Positions 55,128-64,000 of a stretch of DNA of 64,000 bases are shown in pieces. The position numbers were made by a program, and so were the translations under genes. The stretch is from Arcobacter sp. CECT 8985 (GTDB taxonomy: Bacteria > Campylobacterota > Campylobacteria > Campylobacterales > Arcobacteraceae). The first letter of the stretch is position 1; each line of letters begins with the position of its first letter. The stretch is from contig NZ_PDKC01000002.1 of NCBI RefSeq assembly GCF_004116495.1, positions 62,001-126,000 on the forward strand, read 5' to 3'. The notes below the pieces were generated by a model. That model made no database searches and was not told the DNA's origin. It was given only the letters and a program-made list of their open reading frames with translations.

Positions 55128-55916
55128 ATGTCAATGGATAGTACAACTACAAAAGGTGGAATGTATACTGGTTCTTATACTAGTAAAACTGGTTTTGATG
55201 AAACAAAGTATAATAACATAAAAAAAAGAGATGCAAATGGTTACTCTACATCAGATATAGAAACAAATACTGCAAAAGATGCATATGGCAATTCTTATAC
55301 AAGTTCAGTGAGTAATGATCAATTAAGTACAAGCGATTTTCTTGCTCTTATGCTTCAAGAGTTAAAACTTCAAGATCCAACAAAACCAATGGACTCTCAA
55401 AGTATGATGGATACTCAAATGCAAATGTCTTCTATGCAAACAAATATGACTCTTTCAAATTCAATGCAAGAATTAGTTTCAACTTTTAACCAATCTGCAT
55501 TGTCAAATGCATCTACACTGATTGGACGAAATATTGAAACTAATCAAGTTGATGAAGATGGAGTAACAAAAGCATATACTGTAACTTCAGTTGAAACGCA
55601 AGGAGGAGATTTGGTTCTTAAAGGAAGACAGATTCTTTACCTGCAAGATATTGTGAAAGATGAAGATGGCAATGTTTTACAATATGACAAAGATGGATAT
55701 ATTTATGGTTCAGATGGTGAAAAAACTGGAGAAAAAATAGTACTTGAAAGTAAGGGTAATATTGCTCTTGATGAAAATAATAAACCTATTATTTTAGATG
55801 CAGATAATAATACAGTTGAAGATAATCCATATACATATACAGGTCAAAATGCAAAAGTTTATTCAGATGAGATTAGCTCAATTCCAATGGGAAATGTTGC
55901 TCAAATATTTTCATAA
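55128..55916 (+). CDS. flgD: Flagellar hook capping protein FlgD
   Basis: A 262-residue FlgD: the family N-terminal segment FLALMLQELKLQDPTKPMD and the MDTQMQMSSMQTNMTLSNSM helix, then Ser/Thr-rich beta regions. It caps the growing hook so that FlgE can assemble. It directly precedes two flgE genes. Confidence 0.9.
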   Translation: MSMDSTTTKGGMYTGSYTSKTGFDETKYNNIKKRDANGYSTSDIETNTAKDAYGNSYTSSVSNDQLSTSDFLALMLQELKLQDPTKPMDSQSMMDTQMQMSSMQTNMTLSNSMQELVSTFNQSALSNASTLIGRNIETNQVDEDGVTKAYTVTSVETQGGDLVLKGRQILYLQDIVKDEDGNVLQYDKDGYIYGSDGEKTGEKIVLESKGNIALDENNKPIILDADNNTVEDNPYTYTGQNAKVYSDEISSIPMGNVAQIFS

Positions 55917-55931
55917 CATAAAGGAAAAATT

Positions 55932-57389
55932 ATGATTAGTGGAATGTGGAATGGAATATCAGGACTTAATGCTTTTCAAAAAGCTTTAGGTGTAGAATCA
56001 AATAATATTGCAAATGTTAATACAATTGGGCATAAATCAGATACTATCTCTTTTCAAGATTTGATGTATCAAAAGGGGTATGGGAAAGGTACTAATATTC
56101 AAAGTGTTGAGAAAGACTTTACTCAAGGTAATCTTAAATTAACGGGTAATACATTTGATGTTGCAATTAGTGGAAAAGGGATGTTTTTAGTTAAGGATTT
56201 AAATACAAATGATATTTATTACACAAGAGCAGGTAATTTTAAAATGGGATCTGACGGTACACTTCAAACTACAGATGGATTAAAAGTTCAAGGTATTCAA
56301 AGTCAAGCATCAACTATATTTGCAACTGATCCAGTTGATACAAAATTTACTAGTAATTTTTCTAAGTTTTTAGGAAGTGATACAATAACTACAGGTGATT
56401 TAGTGCAAACTATAAATGCAAGAAGTACAAATTTTAATCAAACAGCAACAGATAGTGGAGTATCAGGGCAAGGTTATAAAACTGCAACTTCAAAAATTAG
56501 TGATATTCAAGCATTAATAGCAAACTATAAAGCTAGTTTAGGTTTATATAGTTCAAATCCTACTGCTCAACCTGCACAAGCCACTTCCGCTGTATCTCAA
56601 GTGCAATTTGGATCTTTACAAAATGAATTAAAAGATGAAAATGATTTATTAAAAATCACTGTAAATAATATTACGATAAAACAAAAATTTGATACAGATG
56701 TACAAATAACTATGAATAAGTTTGCAGACAAAATTTCACAAGTTCAAGGTGTTACTGCTAGTGTTAATGATACAGGACTTCTTACTGTTACTTCTTTAAT
56801 TCCAGGTAAAGAGATGAAACTAACAAATGCAGCAGTTAACAATGATGCTCCTTCAATTACAAAAGTTACAGAAGCATCTCAAGGTGCAGGAATTGGTATT
56901 GTGAATAGTGCAAGGGATGCTCTTAAAACTGCAATTGAAAGTGCTGGTGGGAAATTTATAGAAATTACAACAAATTTAGATTTATCAAATCAAGCAGCAT
57001 TAAATACGACTGATTTGCAACTTAAACTCGATAATCTTAATTTATCTGATAATGGATTAGGTGATTTAGAAATTGAAAATGGAAAAATATTTGTAAAAGA
57101 TGGCGATAACAAATTTATAATTGGTACTATTTCAACTGCATATTTTGATGATGAATTGAGTCTAAACCCAGAAGGTGATAATTTATATTCGCAAACAAAA
57201 AATTCAGGTGAGCCAAAAGATGCAAGTAGATACAACTCTTTGGAAGGAAAAATGTTAGAATTAAGTAATTCTAGTTTAAGTTCTGATTTGACAAATTTAC
57301 TTGTTTTTCAAAGAGCATTTGAGGCAAATTCAAAATCTGTTACTACTTCTGATGAGTTTTTACGAACTGCAATAGAGTTAAAAAAATAA
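55932..57389 (+). CDS. flgE: Flagellar hook protein FlgE (first copy)
   Basis: A 485-residue hook protein: N-terminal WNGISGLNAFQKALGVESNN and ANVNTIGHKSDTISF, C-terminal LTNLLVFQRAFEANSKSVTT. The first of two tandem hook-type genes. It is shorter than the second copy and close to the E. coli hook protein in size. A hairpin with a perfect 10-bp stem overlaps its stop codon. Confidence 0.92.
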   Translation: MISGMWNGISGLNAFQKALGVESNNIANVNTIGHKSDTISFQDLMYQKGYGKGTNIQSVEKDFTQGNLKLTGNTFDVAISGKGMFLVKDLNTNDIYYTRAGNFKMGSDGTLQTTDGLKVQGIQSQASTIFATDPVDTKFTSNFSKFLGSDTITTGDLVQTINARSTNFNQTATDSGVSGQGYKTATSKISDIQALIANYKASLGLYSSNPTAQPAQATSAVSQVQFGSLQNELKDENDLLKITVNNITIKQKFDTDVQITMNKFADKISQVQGVTASVNDTGLLTVTSLIPGKEMKLTNAAVNNDAPSITKVTEASQGAGIGIVNSARDALKTAIESAGGKFIEITTNLDLSNQAALNTTDLQLKLDNLNLSDNGLGDLEIENGKIFVKDGDNKFIIGTISTAYFDDELSLNPEGDNLYSQTKNSGEPKDASRYNSLEGKMLELSNSSLSSDLTNLLVFQRAFEANSKSVTTSDEFLRTAIELKK

Positions 57390-57396
57390 CTCTATT
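57371..57396 (+). terminator. Hairpin at the end of the first flgE
   Basis: AATAGAGTTA, an A6 loop and TAACTCTATT form a perfect 10-bp stem over the flgE stop codon. There is no T-run after it, so it may attenuate or process the transcript rather than end it. Confidence 0.45.
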
Positions 57397-57492
57397 GTCA
57401 AATGAAGTGTTTAAATATAAGTACTTTTTTAAGTATTTGTATTTGAACATTTAAAAATTAAATGTTTATGATGTATATTAAAAGGATAAATC

Positions 57493-59529
57493 ATGATTGG
57501 AGCACTTTGGACTGGTATTTCAGGGTTATCGTCACAACAAACAGCGTTAGATAATGAGTCTAATAATATAGCCAACGTAAATACAATTGGGTACAAATCA
57601 TCAAGAATCTCTTTTGCAGATCAAATGTATCAAGATAGAATTGGTAAAGGTTCTAAAATTTTAGATGCAGAAAAATTATATGTACAGGGTAACTTAAAAC
57701 TTACTGGTGTTAATTATGATATGGCACTTAGTGGAGATGGTTTCTTTACTGTAAAAAATACTACACAAGGTGGTAGTGCAGAATCATTTTATACTAGAGC
57801 AGGTAACTTTAGAATGGGTGATAATGGTACATTGCAAGATACAGCAGGAAATGAAGTACAAGGATGGGCTATGAGTCCTCTTACTAATGAAGATGTCATC
57901 TCTACAAATCCAAATGCCACAATGTTTACAAATGATTATTCTGAATTATTGGGAACAAGAATAATTAGACATGATACTTATGTTGAGACTATTACAGGTA
58001 AATCTACAGATTATCAAGCTACAGTAGTGGCTGATGCATCTGATGTATTTACTGGAACAGGATTAAAAAGTAAAGCAGCAAAATTAAATGATATTGAAGC
58101 ACTTAAGAAAGATTATATTCAAAAACTTCAAGATTTAAAAAATAATCCAGATGGTCCATCTGCAACATCAATTGCTCAAACAAGTCAAATATCTTTTAAA
58201 GGTGACACTATGAAAGGAGAAAATGACCAAATTTCTGTAACAATTGATGGAACTACTGTATCACAATTATTTGTAAGCACAACTGCAGATACTGCTTTTA
58301 AAAATGAGCTAGATTCTGATCCTACAGTTGATACAACAACAGGCGGTAGTGGTGCTGGTGGAGTATGGACGCAAGATGATTATAATTTAGCAGCTAGTAA
58401 AATAAAAACATATCAAGCATTAGCAGATAAAATTTCATCAACTGTTCCAGGACTTAAAGCATATAATGTTATTGATGATAATGGCCAATTTGAAGATAGT
58501 GATGTTTTTGATAAAACTACGACTAATGCAGATATTTTACAAGGAATGATTGAGATAAAATCAATGATTCCTGGAAAAGATTTTGTAATTAATTCAACTC
58601 AAGAGAGTAGTAATAGTGTTGTAGTAAGTGGTGAAATAAATGAAACATTAAGTCAAACAAAAGCACAAGCAGGTACTGGAATTGGTGCAGTACAAAGTGT
58701 TCAGGATGCACTTTCAAGAGCATTAAGTGGGACACAAAGAAATGTATATACTCCAAGTGATTTAGATTTTGCACAAACACATACTTTAGGCTTTTCTATT
58801 TATGATAAAGAGTTAAAGAAAAATATTGAGGTTCCTGATATTGTAGCAGGTACAAGTGCAATTAGTATGCCTAATACTGGTATTGATGATTCTGTAACTG
58901 CATTAAATGCAGATACAACTTTTTCAAAATATCTTAAAGCTGAAAATATTAATGGTAATTTGGTTATTTCTACAAAAAGTTCATATTATGATGTAGGATT
59001 CAGTACAACTATAACTGAAACAAGTGGACCTAAAACTGGTGAAATTATTGATAAAAATGCAGATTATAGTGGTAGAGAAGGTGCTGGTGCAGAATTTTTA
59101 CAAATTACAAATACAATTGAGCAAACATCAACGCAAGATTCACTTCAATTAAAATTGGATGCATTAAATTTAAGTGATTCTGCCTTTGGTGAATTTAGTG
59201 TAGATAACTCTGGGCTTATTACGATGAAGCAAGGTGGTGTTGATTTTGCAATTGGTCAAGTTTCTATTGCACTTTTTAATAATAACAGAGGATTATTACC
59301 ATCAGGTGATAATTTACTTGCAAAAACAACTGAATCTGGTGATCCAATATATAATGTTAATAATGAAAAAACTGCAAAAATAGAGTCTAAAACATTAGAA
59401 TTAAGTACAGCTGATTTAAGTGAAAGTTTAGTTAACTTAATGGTATTTCAAAGAGCATTTGAAGCAAATGCCAAATCAATCACTACTGCTGATGAGTTAT
59501 TAAATACATTAATTAACTTAAAAAGATAG
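57493..59529 (+). CDS. flgE: Flagellar hook protein FlgE (second, longer copy)
   Basis: A 678-residue hook-type protein. The N-terminus LWTGISGLSSQQTALDNESN and ANVNTIGYKSSRISFA and the C-terminus LVNLMVFQRAFEANAKSITT are shared with the first copy. The middle is longer (by about 190 residues) and holds extra surface domains. This size is typical of the main hook protein in Helicobacter and Campylobacter, so this copy may be the major hook subunit. A good ribosome-binding site AAAGGAT precedes the ATG; the 103-base gap upstream could hold a promoter. Confidence 0.9.
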   Translation: MIGALWTGISGLSSQQTALDNESNNIANVNTIGYKSSRISFADQMYQDRIGKGSKILDAEKLYVQGNLKLTGVNYDMALSGDGFFTVKNTTQGGSAESFYTRAGNFRMGDNGTLQDTAGNEVQGWAMSPLTNEDVISTNPNATMFTNDYSELLGTRIIRHDTYVETITGKSTDYQATVVADASDVFTGTGLKSKAAKLNDIEALKKDYIQKLQDLKNNPDGPSATSIAQTSQISFKGDTMKGENDQISVTIDGTTVSQLFVSTTADTAFKNELDSDPTVDTTTGGSGAGGVWTQDDYNLAASKIKTYQALADKISSTVPGLKAYNVIDDNGQFEDSDVFDKTTTNADILQGMIEIKSMIPGKDFVINSTQESSNSVVVSGEINETLSQTKAQAGTGIGAVQSVQDALSRALSGTQRNVYTPSDLDFAQTHTLGFSIYDKELKKNIEVPDIVAGTSAISMPNTGIDDSVTALNADTTFSKYLKAENINGNLVISTKSSYYDVGFSTTITETSGPKTGEIIDKNADYSGREGAGAEFLQITNTIEQTSTQDSLQLKLDALNLSDSAFGEFSVDNSGLITMKQGGVDFAIGQVSIALFNNNRGLLPSGDNLLAKTTESGDPIYNVNNEKTAKIESKTLELSTADLSESLVNLMVFQRAFEANAKSITTADELLNTLINLKR

Positions 59530-59531
59530 AT

Positions 59532-59559
59532 AATAAAATAGGATTATTCCTATTTTATT
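59532..59559 (+). terminator. Hairpin after the second flgE
   Basis: AATAAAATAGG (59532-59542) and CCTATTTTATT (59549-59559) are a perfect 11-bp stem with a six-base loop. The T-rich 3' arm could act as a terminator before the next gene. Confidence 0.6.
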
Positions 59560-59575
59560 TATGAAAAGGTAAAAA

Positions 59576-59905
59576 TTGGAAAATTTTTTATTATTAGTTT
59601 TAGCAGGAGTTTTATTATTGTACTTTTTTTCTAGTATGAATGTTTATAAATCTTTATATAGAAAAGTTAATGAAGAAAAAAACTTGATGGAAGAAGAGTA
59701 TAAAAAACTTGAAAAAATAATTGAAAGATATGAAAAACAATTAAAAGTAAGTACATTAACACTTAAAAATAATCAAGATACATTACAAGTTGCAAGAAAT
59801 GATTTGCAAGAAGTAAAACTAGAAAATACTGAACTAAAACATAAAATTGATATTTTGGAAAATAGAGCTGAAGAATTATATGCTCAAGTTAATACAATGG
59901 TATAA
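59576..59905 (+). CDS. Small membrane-anchored coiled-coil protein
   Basis: A 109-residue protein with one N-terminal membrane span (FLLLVLAGVLLLYFFSSM) and a long coiled coil (about 28-105) in which Leu and Glu alternate. No family is recognised. Start is TTG 59576 with AAAGG upstream. It is between flgE and a PflA-like gene, so a function in flagellar assembly or placement is likely by position only. Confidence 0.72.
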   Translation: MENFLLLVLAGVLLLYFFSSMNVYKSLYRKVNEEKNLMEEEYKKLEKIIERYEKQLKVSTLTLKNNQDTLQVARNDLQEVKLENTELKHKIDILENRAEELYAQVNTMV

Positions 59906-59920
59906 AATGGAGATTGCATT

Positions 59921-61918
59921 TTGAAAAAAAAATATTTGTATCTTTTTTTTATACTTTTTTTTTATACTACTTTAAATGCTCAAAAAGAGCAATTGGAATC
60001 ACAACCAGAAATTATTTTTAATTACGACAAAATAAAAGAAAAGCAAAATAGTTTTTCATTACAGTTTGATTTTAATAAAGCTGTATTAATGATGGAAAAA
60101 AAAGAGTATAAAAAAGCAATAGAACTTTTTAAACAAACTGCAACAGCTATTAAAATCCCTTCTTTTTTAAATATTGCAATTGCTTATTATAAATTAGGTG
60201 AAATTGAAAATGCAAAACTTTATTTAAATAATATTTATAACTACAAAAAAGCAATATATAAAAATACGTTTTCTTATATGTCTGCATGTTATTATTTGTA
60301 TCAAATATCAAAGGATACTAGATATTTAGATATTATTATTGATATTGCAAAAAAACACAAAAATCTTACAGAACATTCAAAAAGAATGTTAGCTGATACA
60401 TTGATTATATTAAAAGATTATAAAACAGCATTGAAAATTTTAAATAGCATGAAATATCCATTGGATTTAAAAAAAGCAATACTACATTTAAAACTAAAAC
60501 ACTATACCGAGGCTGATAAGTTTTTAAAATTAGCAAAAGAAAAAGCGGTTAATGAAGATAGAATAAATAAAATTATTTGGATAATGACTTATAGAGATTT
60601 AAAAGCAAATGAGTTAGAAAAACTTCATGATAATATTGATTTATTAAATAAAAGAAAAAATAAGTTTAAAGCAAATATTGAATTACCATTAAAAATATAT
60701 TTTAATAAAAATAAATATGATGCAAAAGAGTATTTGAATTTTATCACAAACTTTTCAACAAAAAGAAAAATAGATTATATTTTTTATTTTGCACCATTTA
60801 TTTTTTCTGATAATCAAGAGATAATTTATGATATGTCAAAAGGATTTATTTTTAAATCAAAGCAGAATATTAAAAGCCTTGAAAGAATGGTAGAATATAA
60901 TGCAAAATTTATTGATATTATAAAAAAAGATCCAATAATTAGAGTTGATAGACTTAAAAAATTAATAACAAATGATACAAAATCATATGTTTATTATAAT
61001 TTAGCTCTGTCATATGCACAAATTTATGATTTTAATAATGCATATAGATATTTTAGAAAAGCATATAAATTAAATCCTGGTAATAAATTATACTCTATTA
61101 TGACAATACTTAGTGCAAAAAGAGTTAATAGAAAAATTCCAGATATTGAGTATATTAAATCAAATCTTCAATCTCCTAATGGTCTTTATAAATATTTTGG
61201 ATTTAGTTTGTATAAACTATTTTTAGATAATAAATTAAAAGTTAGACAAAAACCTTCTTATTATAAAGAGACTATTTTTTATAAAGCTATTAAACATTTA
61301 AACAACAAAATTGAAGGTGAAGATACAATAAATGATGAACTTTTTGTAGATCATATTAAAGATCCTTTTGTTTATTTGATGTATTTAGTTAAAAGACAAA
61401 AAAGTGAGAATAATTTTGAATATTTTTCTAGATTACAAAATAGTGTACCTTTATATTTAAATGATAACTTTTTAGAAGGACCATTAATTGTAACAGAGTA
61501 CTATTTTGATATATTAAGAGCAATTGGATTATTTAAAAAAGCAAATCTTACTATTCCAAAAAACAATACACCTTCATATTTAAGAACAAAAGCAGTTGTT
61601 CAATTATATAAAGGTGATTCAAATAAAAGTTTAGAAATATTAAATAAACTTCAAAATAAGTATAAATTGGAAGACAAATATACAATGTATTTACAAGTTG
61701 CTGCATTGCTTGATCAAAAAAAGTATAATGAAGCATCTGTTCAATTATCTTTGATAAAAGCTTTATTAAATGACGATGATGCTGATTTTTTAACTGGTAT
61801 TCAACTTTTACAAGAGTTGAAATTTTCAAGTGTTAAACAGTATTTTAGAACAAAATATATTGATAATAAAATAGATTTTAAACTTGAAGGTTTAAATGAT
61901 TTTTTAGAATCATTATAA
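59921..61918 (+). CDS. Secreted TPR-repeat protein, PflA-like candidate
   Basis: A 665-residue protein with a signal peptide (KKYLYLFFILFFYTTLNA) and many helical TPR or Sel1-like repeats, such as FLNIAIAYYKLGEIENAKLYL and YYNLALSYAQIYDFNNAYRY. This, with its place in the flagellar cluster, fits PflA, the periplasmic paralysed-flagellum protein that helps build the wide Campylobacterota stator ring. The match rests on architecture and position, not on a specific motif. Start is TTG 59921 after a GGAGAT. Confidence 0.62.
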   Translation: MKKKYLYLFFILFFYTTLNAQKEQLESQPEIIFNYDKIKEKQNSFSLQFDFNKAVLMMEKKEYKKAIELFKQTATAIKIPSFLNIAIAYYKLGEIENAKLYLNNIYNYKKAIYKNTFSYMSACYYLYQISKDTRYLDIIIDIAKKHKNLTEHSKRMLADTLIILKDYKTALKILNSMKYPLDLKKAILHLKLKHYTEADKFLKLAKEKAVNEDRINKIIWIMTYRDLKANELEKLHDNIDLLNKRKNKFKANIELPLKIYFNKNKYDAKEYLNFITNFSTKRKIDYIFYFAPFIFSDNQEIIYDMSKGFIFKSKQNIKSLERMVEYNAKFIDIIKKDPIIRVDRLKKLITNDTKSYVYYNLALSYAQIYDFNNAYRYFRKAYKLNPGNKLYSIMTILSAKRVNRKIPDIEYIKSNLQSPNGLYKYFGFSLYKLFLDNKLKVRQKPSYYKETIFYKAIKHLNNKIEGEDTINDELFVDHIKDPFVYLMYLVKRQKSENNFEYFSRLQNSVPLYLNDNFLEGPLIVTEYYFDILRAIGLFKKANLTIPKNNTPSYLRTKAVVQLYKGDSNKSLEILNKLQNKYKLEDKYTMYLQVAALLDQKKYNEASVQLSLIKALLNDDDADFLTGIQLLQELKFSSVKQYFRTKYIDNKIDFKLEGLNDFLESL

Positions 61919-61945
61919 AAGAGTTAAAATTTATTTTTTTTTTGA

Positions 61946-61951
61946 TATAAT
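61946..61951 (+). promoter_or_regulatory. -10 element upstream of the FlaG-like gene
   Basis: TATAAT at 61946-61951, preceded by a long T-run and followed by a strong ribosome-binding site AGGAGGGT (61972-61979), before ATG 61984. Confidence 0.55.
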
Positions 61952-61983
61952 CTAAGCATATATAAATTTCTAGGAGGGTAACC

Positions 61984-62301
61984 ATGGAACTAGGAAGAGT
62001 AGCAGATATTGATAATGCTAAAGTAAATCATATAGAAAAATCTCAAAAAGTTGCAGAAGTTGACAATAAAGAAAAAATTGTTGCTGATGATAAATATAAA
62101 AATGCTCAAAATAAGAATGTTTCTGATAAACAAGAAGTTATATTAGATAACGTTAGATTCGGTTATAATAGAAATTCAAAAGATTTCTTTGTAAAAGTTA
62201 CTAGAGGTGAAACAGAATATAAGTATCCAACAGAAGATATGATGAGAATAAAAGCTCAATTGCTTCATCAACTAGAACAACAAATACAAGAATCTAAATA
62301 A
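61984..62301 (+). CDS. FlaG-like protein
   Basis: A 105-residue soluble protein. The segment VILDNVRFGYNRNSKDFFVKVTRGETEYKYPTEDMMRI (reading the middle and end) has the plan of FlaG: a beta strand, a turn, an FVKV strand and a PxExMxRI helix. FlaG proteins affect filament length in other bacteria. The N-terminal 45 residues are Lys/Asn-rich and disordered. It sits between the TPR gene and fliY. Confidence 0.55.
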   Translation: MELGRVADIDNAKVNHIEKSQKVAEVDNKEKIVADDKYKNAQNKNVSDKQEVILDNVRFGYNRNSKDFFVKVTRGETEYKYPTEDMMRIKAQLLHQLEQQIQESK

Positions 62302-62313
62302 AGGTAATTTTAA

Positions 62314-63219
62314 TTGGCATCAGATTTATCAAATATATTAAAAGAAGAGTTAAGTAACACATTAGAGCAATTATTATCAAAAAGTTCTTCAATTGATAAT
62401 ATCTCTTTATTATCTGGGGAATTACCAGAGCAAACTCAATGCATAGAAGTAGATGTAAAATTTGAATTTAGTGCAGGAACTACTAATTGGAGTTTTTTTA
62501 TTCCCACTATTTCTGCAACTAAATTTGAATACTTCATGTTAGGTGGAATGGGTGATTTAAAAGAGCATATTGATGATGAAATAGCAGATGCAGTAAATGA
62601 GATAATCTCAAATGTATGTGGAAGTTTTACAACTTCAGTAAATGCGCAAAATTTTGCAGATATAGGTTCTATAAAATTTGAATTAGAAAACTCTTCAATT
62701 GTAGAATCATCTTCTATTGCTTCAAAAGAGAATTCATATGAATTTGCATTGTCAATGGATTCAGAAAAATTACCAGTTATTATTAGTTTTGATAATATTA
62801 TTTTACCATATATTAGTTCCATTACTGGAGTAGAGGAAAATGAAAATGAAGGTGTTACTTTAGCTCCAAGTAAACCAGTGAAAAATGAACAAAAAAATAC
62901 AGATGTACCTAAAGATGAATTAAGTATTAGTTCTTTGCTTTCTGAAAATTCTGCTCACAATTTACAATTATTATTTAATATTAAATTAAAATTGAGTGTA
63001 AGACTAGGAACAAAAAACTTTTTATTAAAAGATATACTTAGATGGGATATAGGTGAAATTATTGAGCTAGATCAAATGGTAAATGAACCTTTGGAAATTT
63101 TAGTTAATGGAATAAAAATAGGTGAAGGTGAAGCTGTAATAGTTGAAGGAAAATTTGGATTAAAAGTAAAAAGTATTGGCAATGAGTCTTTGCGACTTAA
63201 CCAGTTAGGATTAGAGTAA
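62314..63219 (+). CDS. fliY: Flagellar motor switch protein FliY (CheC-like domain plus SpoA domain)
   Basis: A 301-residue protein. The N-terminal CheC-like half contains DEIADAVNEIISNVCGSF (about 89-106) and the C-terminal SpoA domain LLFNIKLKLSVRLGTKNFLLKD ends at GLKVKSIG. FliY lies in the C ring with FliN and in Bacillus removes phosphate from CheY-P. In the phosphatase motif D/S-x3-E-x2-N the Asn is Ser here, so activity is doubtful. Start is TTG 62314 with AAAGGT upstream. The motA gene follows with no gap. Confidence 0.85.
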   Translation: MASDLSNILKEELSNTLEQLLSKSSSIDNISLLSGELPEQTQCIEVDVKFEFSAGTTNWSFFIPTISATKFEYFMLGGMGDLKEHIDDEIADAVNEIISNVCGSFTTSVNAQNFADIGSIKFELENSSIVESSSIASKENSYEFALSMDSEKLPVIISFDNIILPYISSITGVEENENEGVTLAPSKPVKNEQKNTDVPKDELSISSLLSENSAHNLQLLFNIKLKLSVRLGTKNFLLKDILRWDIGEIIELDQMVNEPLEILVNGIKIGEGEAVIVEGKFGLKVKSIGNESLRLNQLGLE

Positions 63220-63975
63220 ATGGATAAAAGTACAATTGGTGGATTAGTAGCAGGTTGGTCATTTGTTTGTTTAGCCATTGCATTAGGTGGAGCTGGGTTT
63301 GGTGCTTATATTGATATACCATCTGTTATTATTGTATTAGGTGGTACTTTAGCTGTAACTGCTGGTCAGTTTGAAATTTCTGAGTTAAAAAGAATTACAC
63401 CAGCAATGAAAATTGCTTTTAATGAAGTAAAAACTGAACCTCTTCCTGAATTAGTTGAAAAGATTACTTTTTATGCTACTGAAGTAAAAAAACATGGTGT
63501 AATGCAAATAGAACAAAAAGTTTTAGCAGAAAACAATCCTTTTTTTAAAGAGGCTTTTCAATTAATTGTTGATGGTACAAAACCAGAAGTATTGGAGCCT
63601 TTGTTAGAATTAAAGCAAGAGCATATAGATAAAAGACATAGTACAATAATTAGTATGTTTGGAAATATTGGTGGGACTGCTGGTTCAATGGGTATGATAG
63701 GTACTTTGGTTGGTCTTGTTGCAATGCTTGCAAATTTATCAGATCCTTCTGCTGTTGGTCCTGCAATGGCTGTTGCTTTAATTACTACACTTTATGGTGC
63801 ATTAATAGGTACTTTGTTTGCTGGTATTATGGAAAATAAACTTTCAAGAAAACATCAAATAGAAATGACTGCATGTGAAGTTATAATTTCAGGAGCATCA
63901 ATGATAGCAGCTGAAGAATCAATAGGTAATATTAAAATGAAACTAAATGCAATTTTAGTTGAACTTCCAGAGTAG
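63220..63975 (+). CDS. motA: Flagellar stator protein MotA
   Basis: A 251-residue, four-span stator: GGLVAGWSFVCLAIALGGAG near the N-terminus, VIIVLGGTLAVTAGQ, and GNIGGTAGSMGMIGTLVGLVAM plus AVALITTLYGALIGTLFAG. MotA and MotB drive rotation with ion flow; proton versus sodium use cannot be decided from what is visible. The start adjoins the fliY stop, and motB follows by six bases. Confidence 0.95.
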   Translation: MDKSTIGGLVAGWSFVCLAIALGGAGFGAYIDIPSVIIVLGGTLAVTAGQFEISELKRITPAMKIAFNEVKTEPLPELVEKITFYATEVKKHGVMQIEQKVLAENNPFFKEAFQLIVDGTKPEVLEPLLELKQEHIDKRHSTIISMFGNIGGTAGSMGMIGTLVGLVAMLANLSDPSAVGPAMAVALITTLYGALIGTLFAGIMENKLSRKHQIEMTACEVIISGASMIAAEESIGNIKMKLNAILVELPE

Positions 63976-63981
63976 AAAATT

Positions 63982-64000
63982 ATGGCTAAAAAAAAGTGTC
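63982..64000 (+). CDS. motB: Start of motB (partial, runs off the window)
   Basis: ATG 63982 begins MAKKKC, which is typical of MotB in this phylum, six bases after motA. Only six codons are in the window, so the name rests on position. Confidence 0.65.

Noticed and set aside
57390-57492. Sigma-54 or sigma-28 flagellar promoter before the second flgE
   Set aside because: No GG-N10-GC element and no convincing sigma-28 box was found in this or other flagellar gaps.

Overview
The window is AT-rich (by eye roughly 27-30% GC), tightly packed DNA from a member of the Campylobacterota, most likely a nitrogen-fixing Arcobacteraceae (Arcobacter nitrofigilis-like). The assignment rests on the TTG-rich start usage, the flagellar gene set (CheZ-like protein, FliY, PflA-like TPR protein, FlgZ-type zinc-ribbon protein), the solitary YwbE and YaiI proteins, and the chemoreceptors. 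No species is claimed.

Layout. 1-1.1 kb: the frameshifted tail of a lipoprotein gene and a MOSC protein. 1.2-13.5 kb: a molybdenum-nitrogenase island: nifH, an unrecognised gene, nifD, nifK, a strong terminator, a 31-residue membrane microprotein, an aldo/keto reductase, a fumarate-reductase-like flavoprotein, nifT, nifA, a peroxiredoxin-like protein without its cysteine, a SIR2-like protein, a ClpX paralogue and a 2[4Fe-4S] ferredoxin. Four -24/-12 (sigma-54) elements with correct spacing precede nifH, the reductase operon, the SIR2-clpX pair and the ferredoxin. Two of them share an identical 20-mer. NifA encoded here is the obvious activator, so the island reads as a regulon with its own regulator, electron carriers and a proteolysis module. 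13.5-16.7 kb: an ECF-type nickel/cobalt importer (NikK, M, L, Q, O), which fits a need for nickel in a hydrogenase.

16.7-25 kb is a mixed stretch: arylamine N-acetyltransferase, two methyltransferases, YwbE, YaiI, a solitary DUF234 protein, an alpha/beta hydrolase, an MFS exporter and a decayed chemoreceptor pseudogene. 25-31 kb holds rpsL-rpsG-fusA, nadK and recN. 30.7-35.8 kb holds an ankyrin protein and an intact double-Cache, CZB-tailed chemoreceptor. 35.8-46.1 kb is housekeeping: U32 protease, a GT9-like protein, purE, glutaredoxin, glyQ, Nif3-like, FlgZ-like, waaA, an RluA-type synthase, ffh, rpsP, KH protein and rimM.

46.1-64 kb is a flagellar and chemotaxis cluster: flgG with two unfamiliar companions on the minus strand, then cheY, a CheZ-like protein with an unusual N-terminus, flgF, flgB, fliF, fliG, fliH, fliN, flgD, two flgE genes, a TPR protein, a FlaG-like protein, fliY, motA and the first bases of motB.

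Most interesting points: the unknown nifH-nifD spacer gene, the SIR2-like/ClpX2 module under sigma-54 control with a substituted catalytic His, the cysteine-less thiol-peroxidase-like protein overlapping nifA, the post-terminator microprotein, and a CheZ-like protein with repeated FliM-like peptides.
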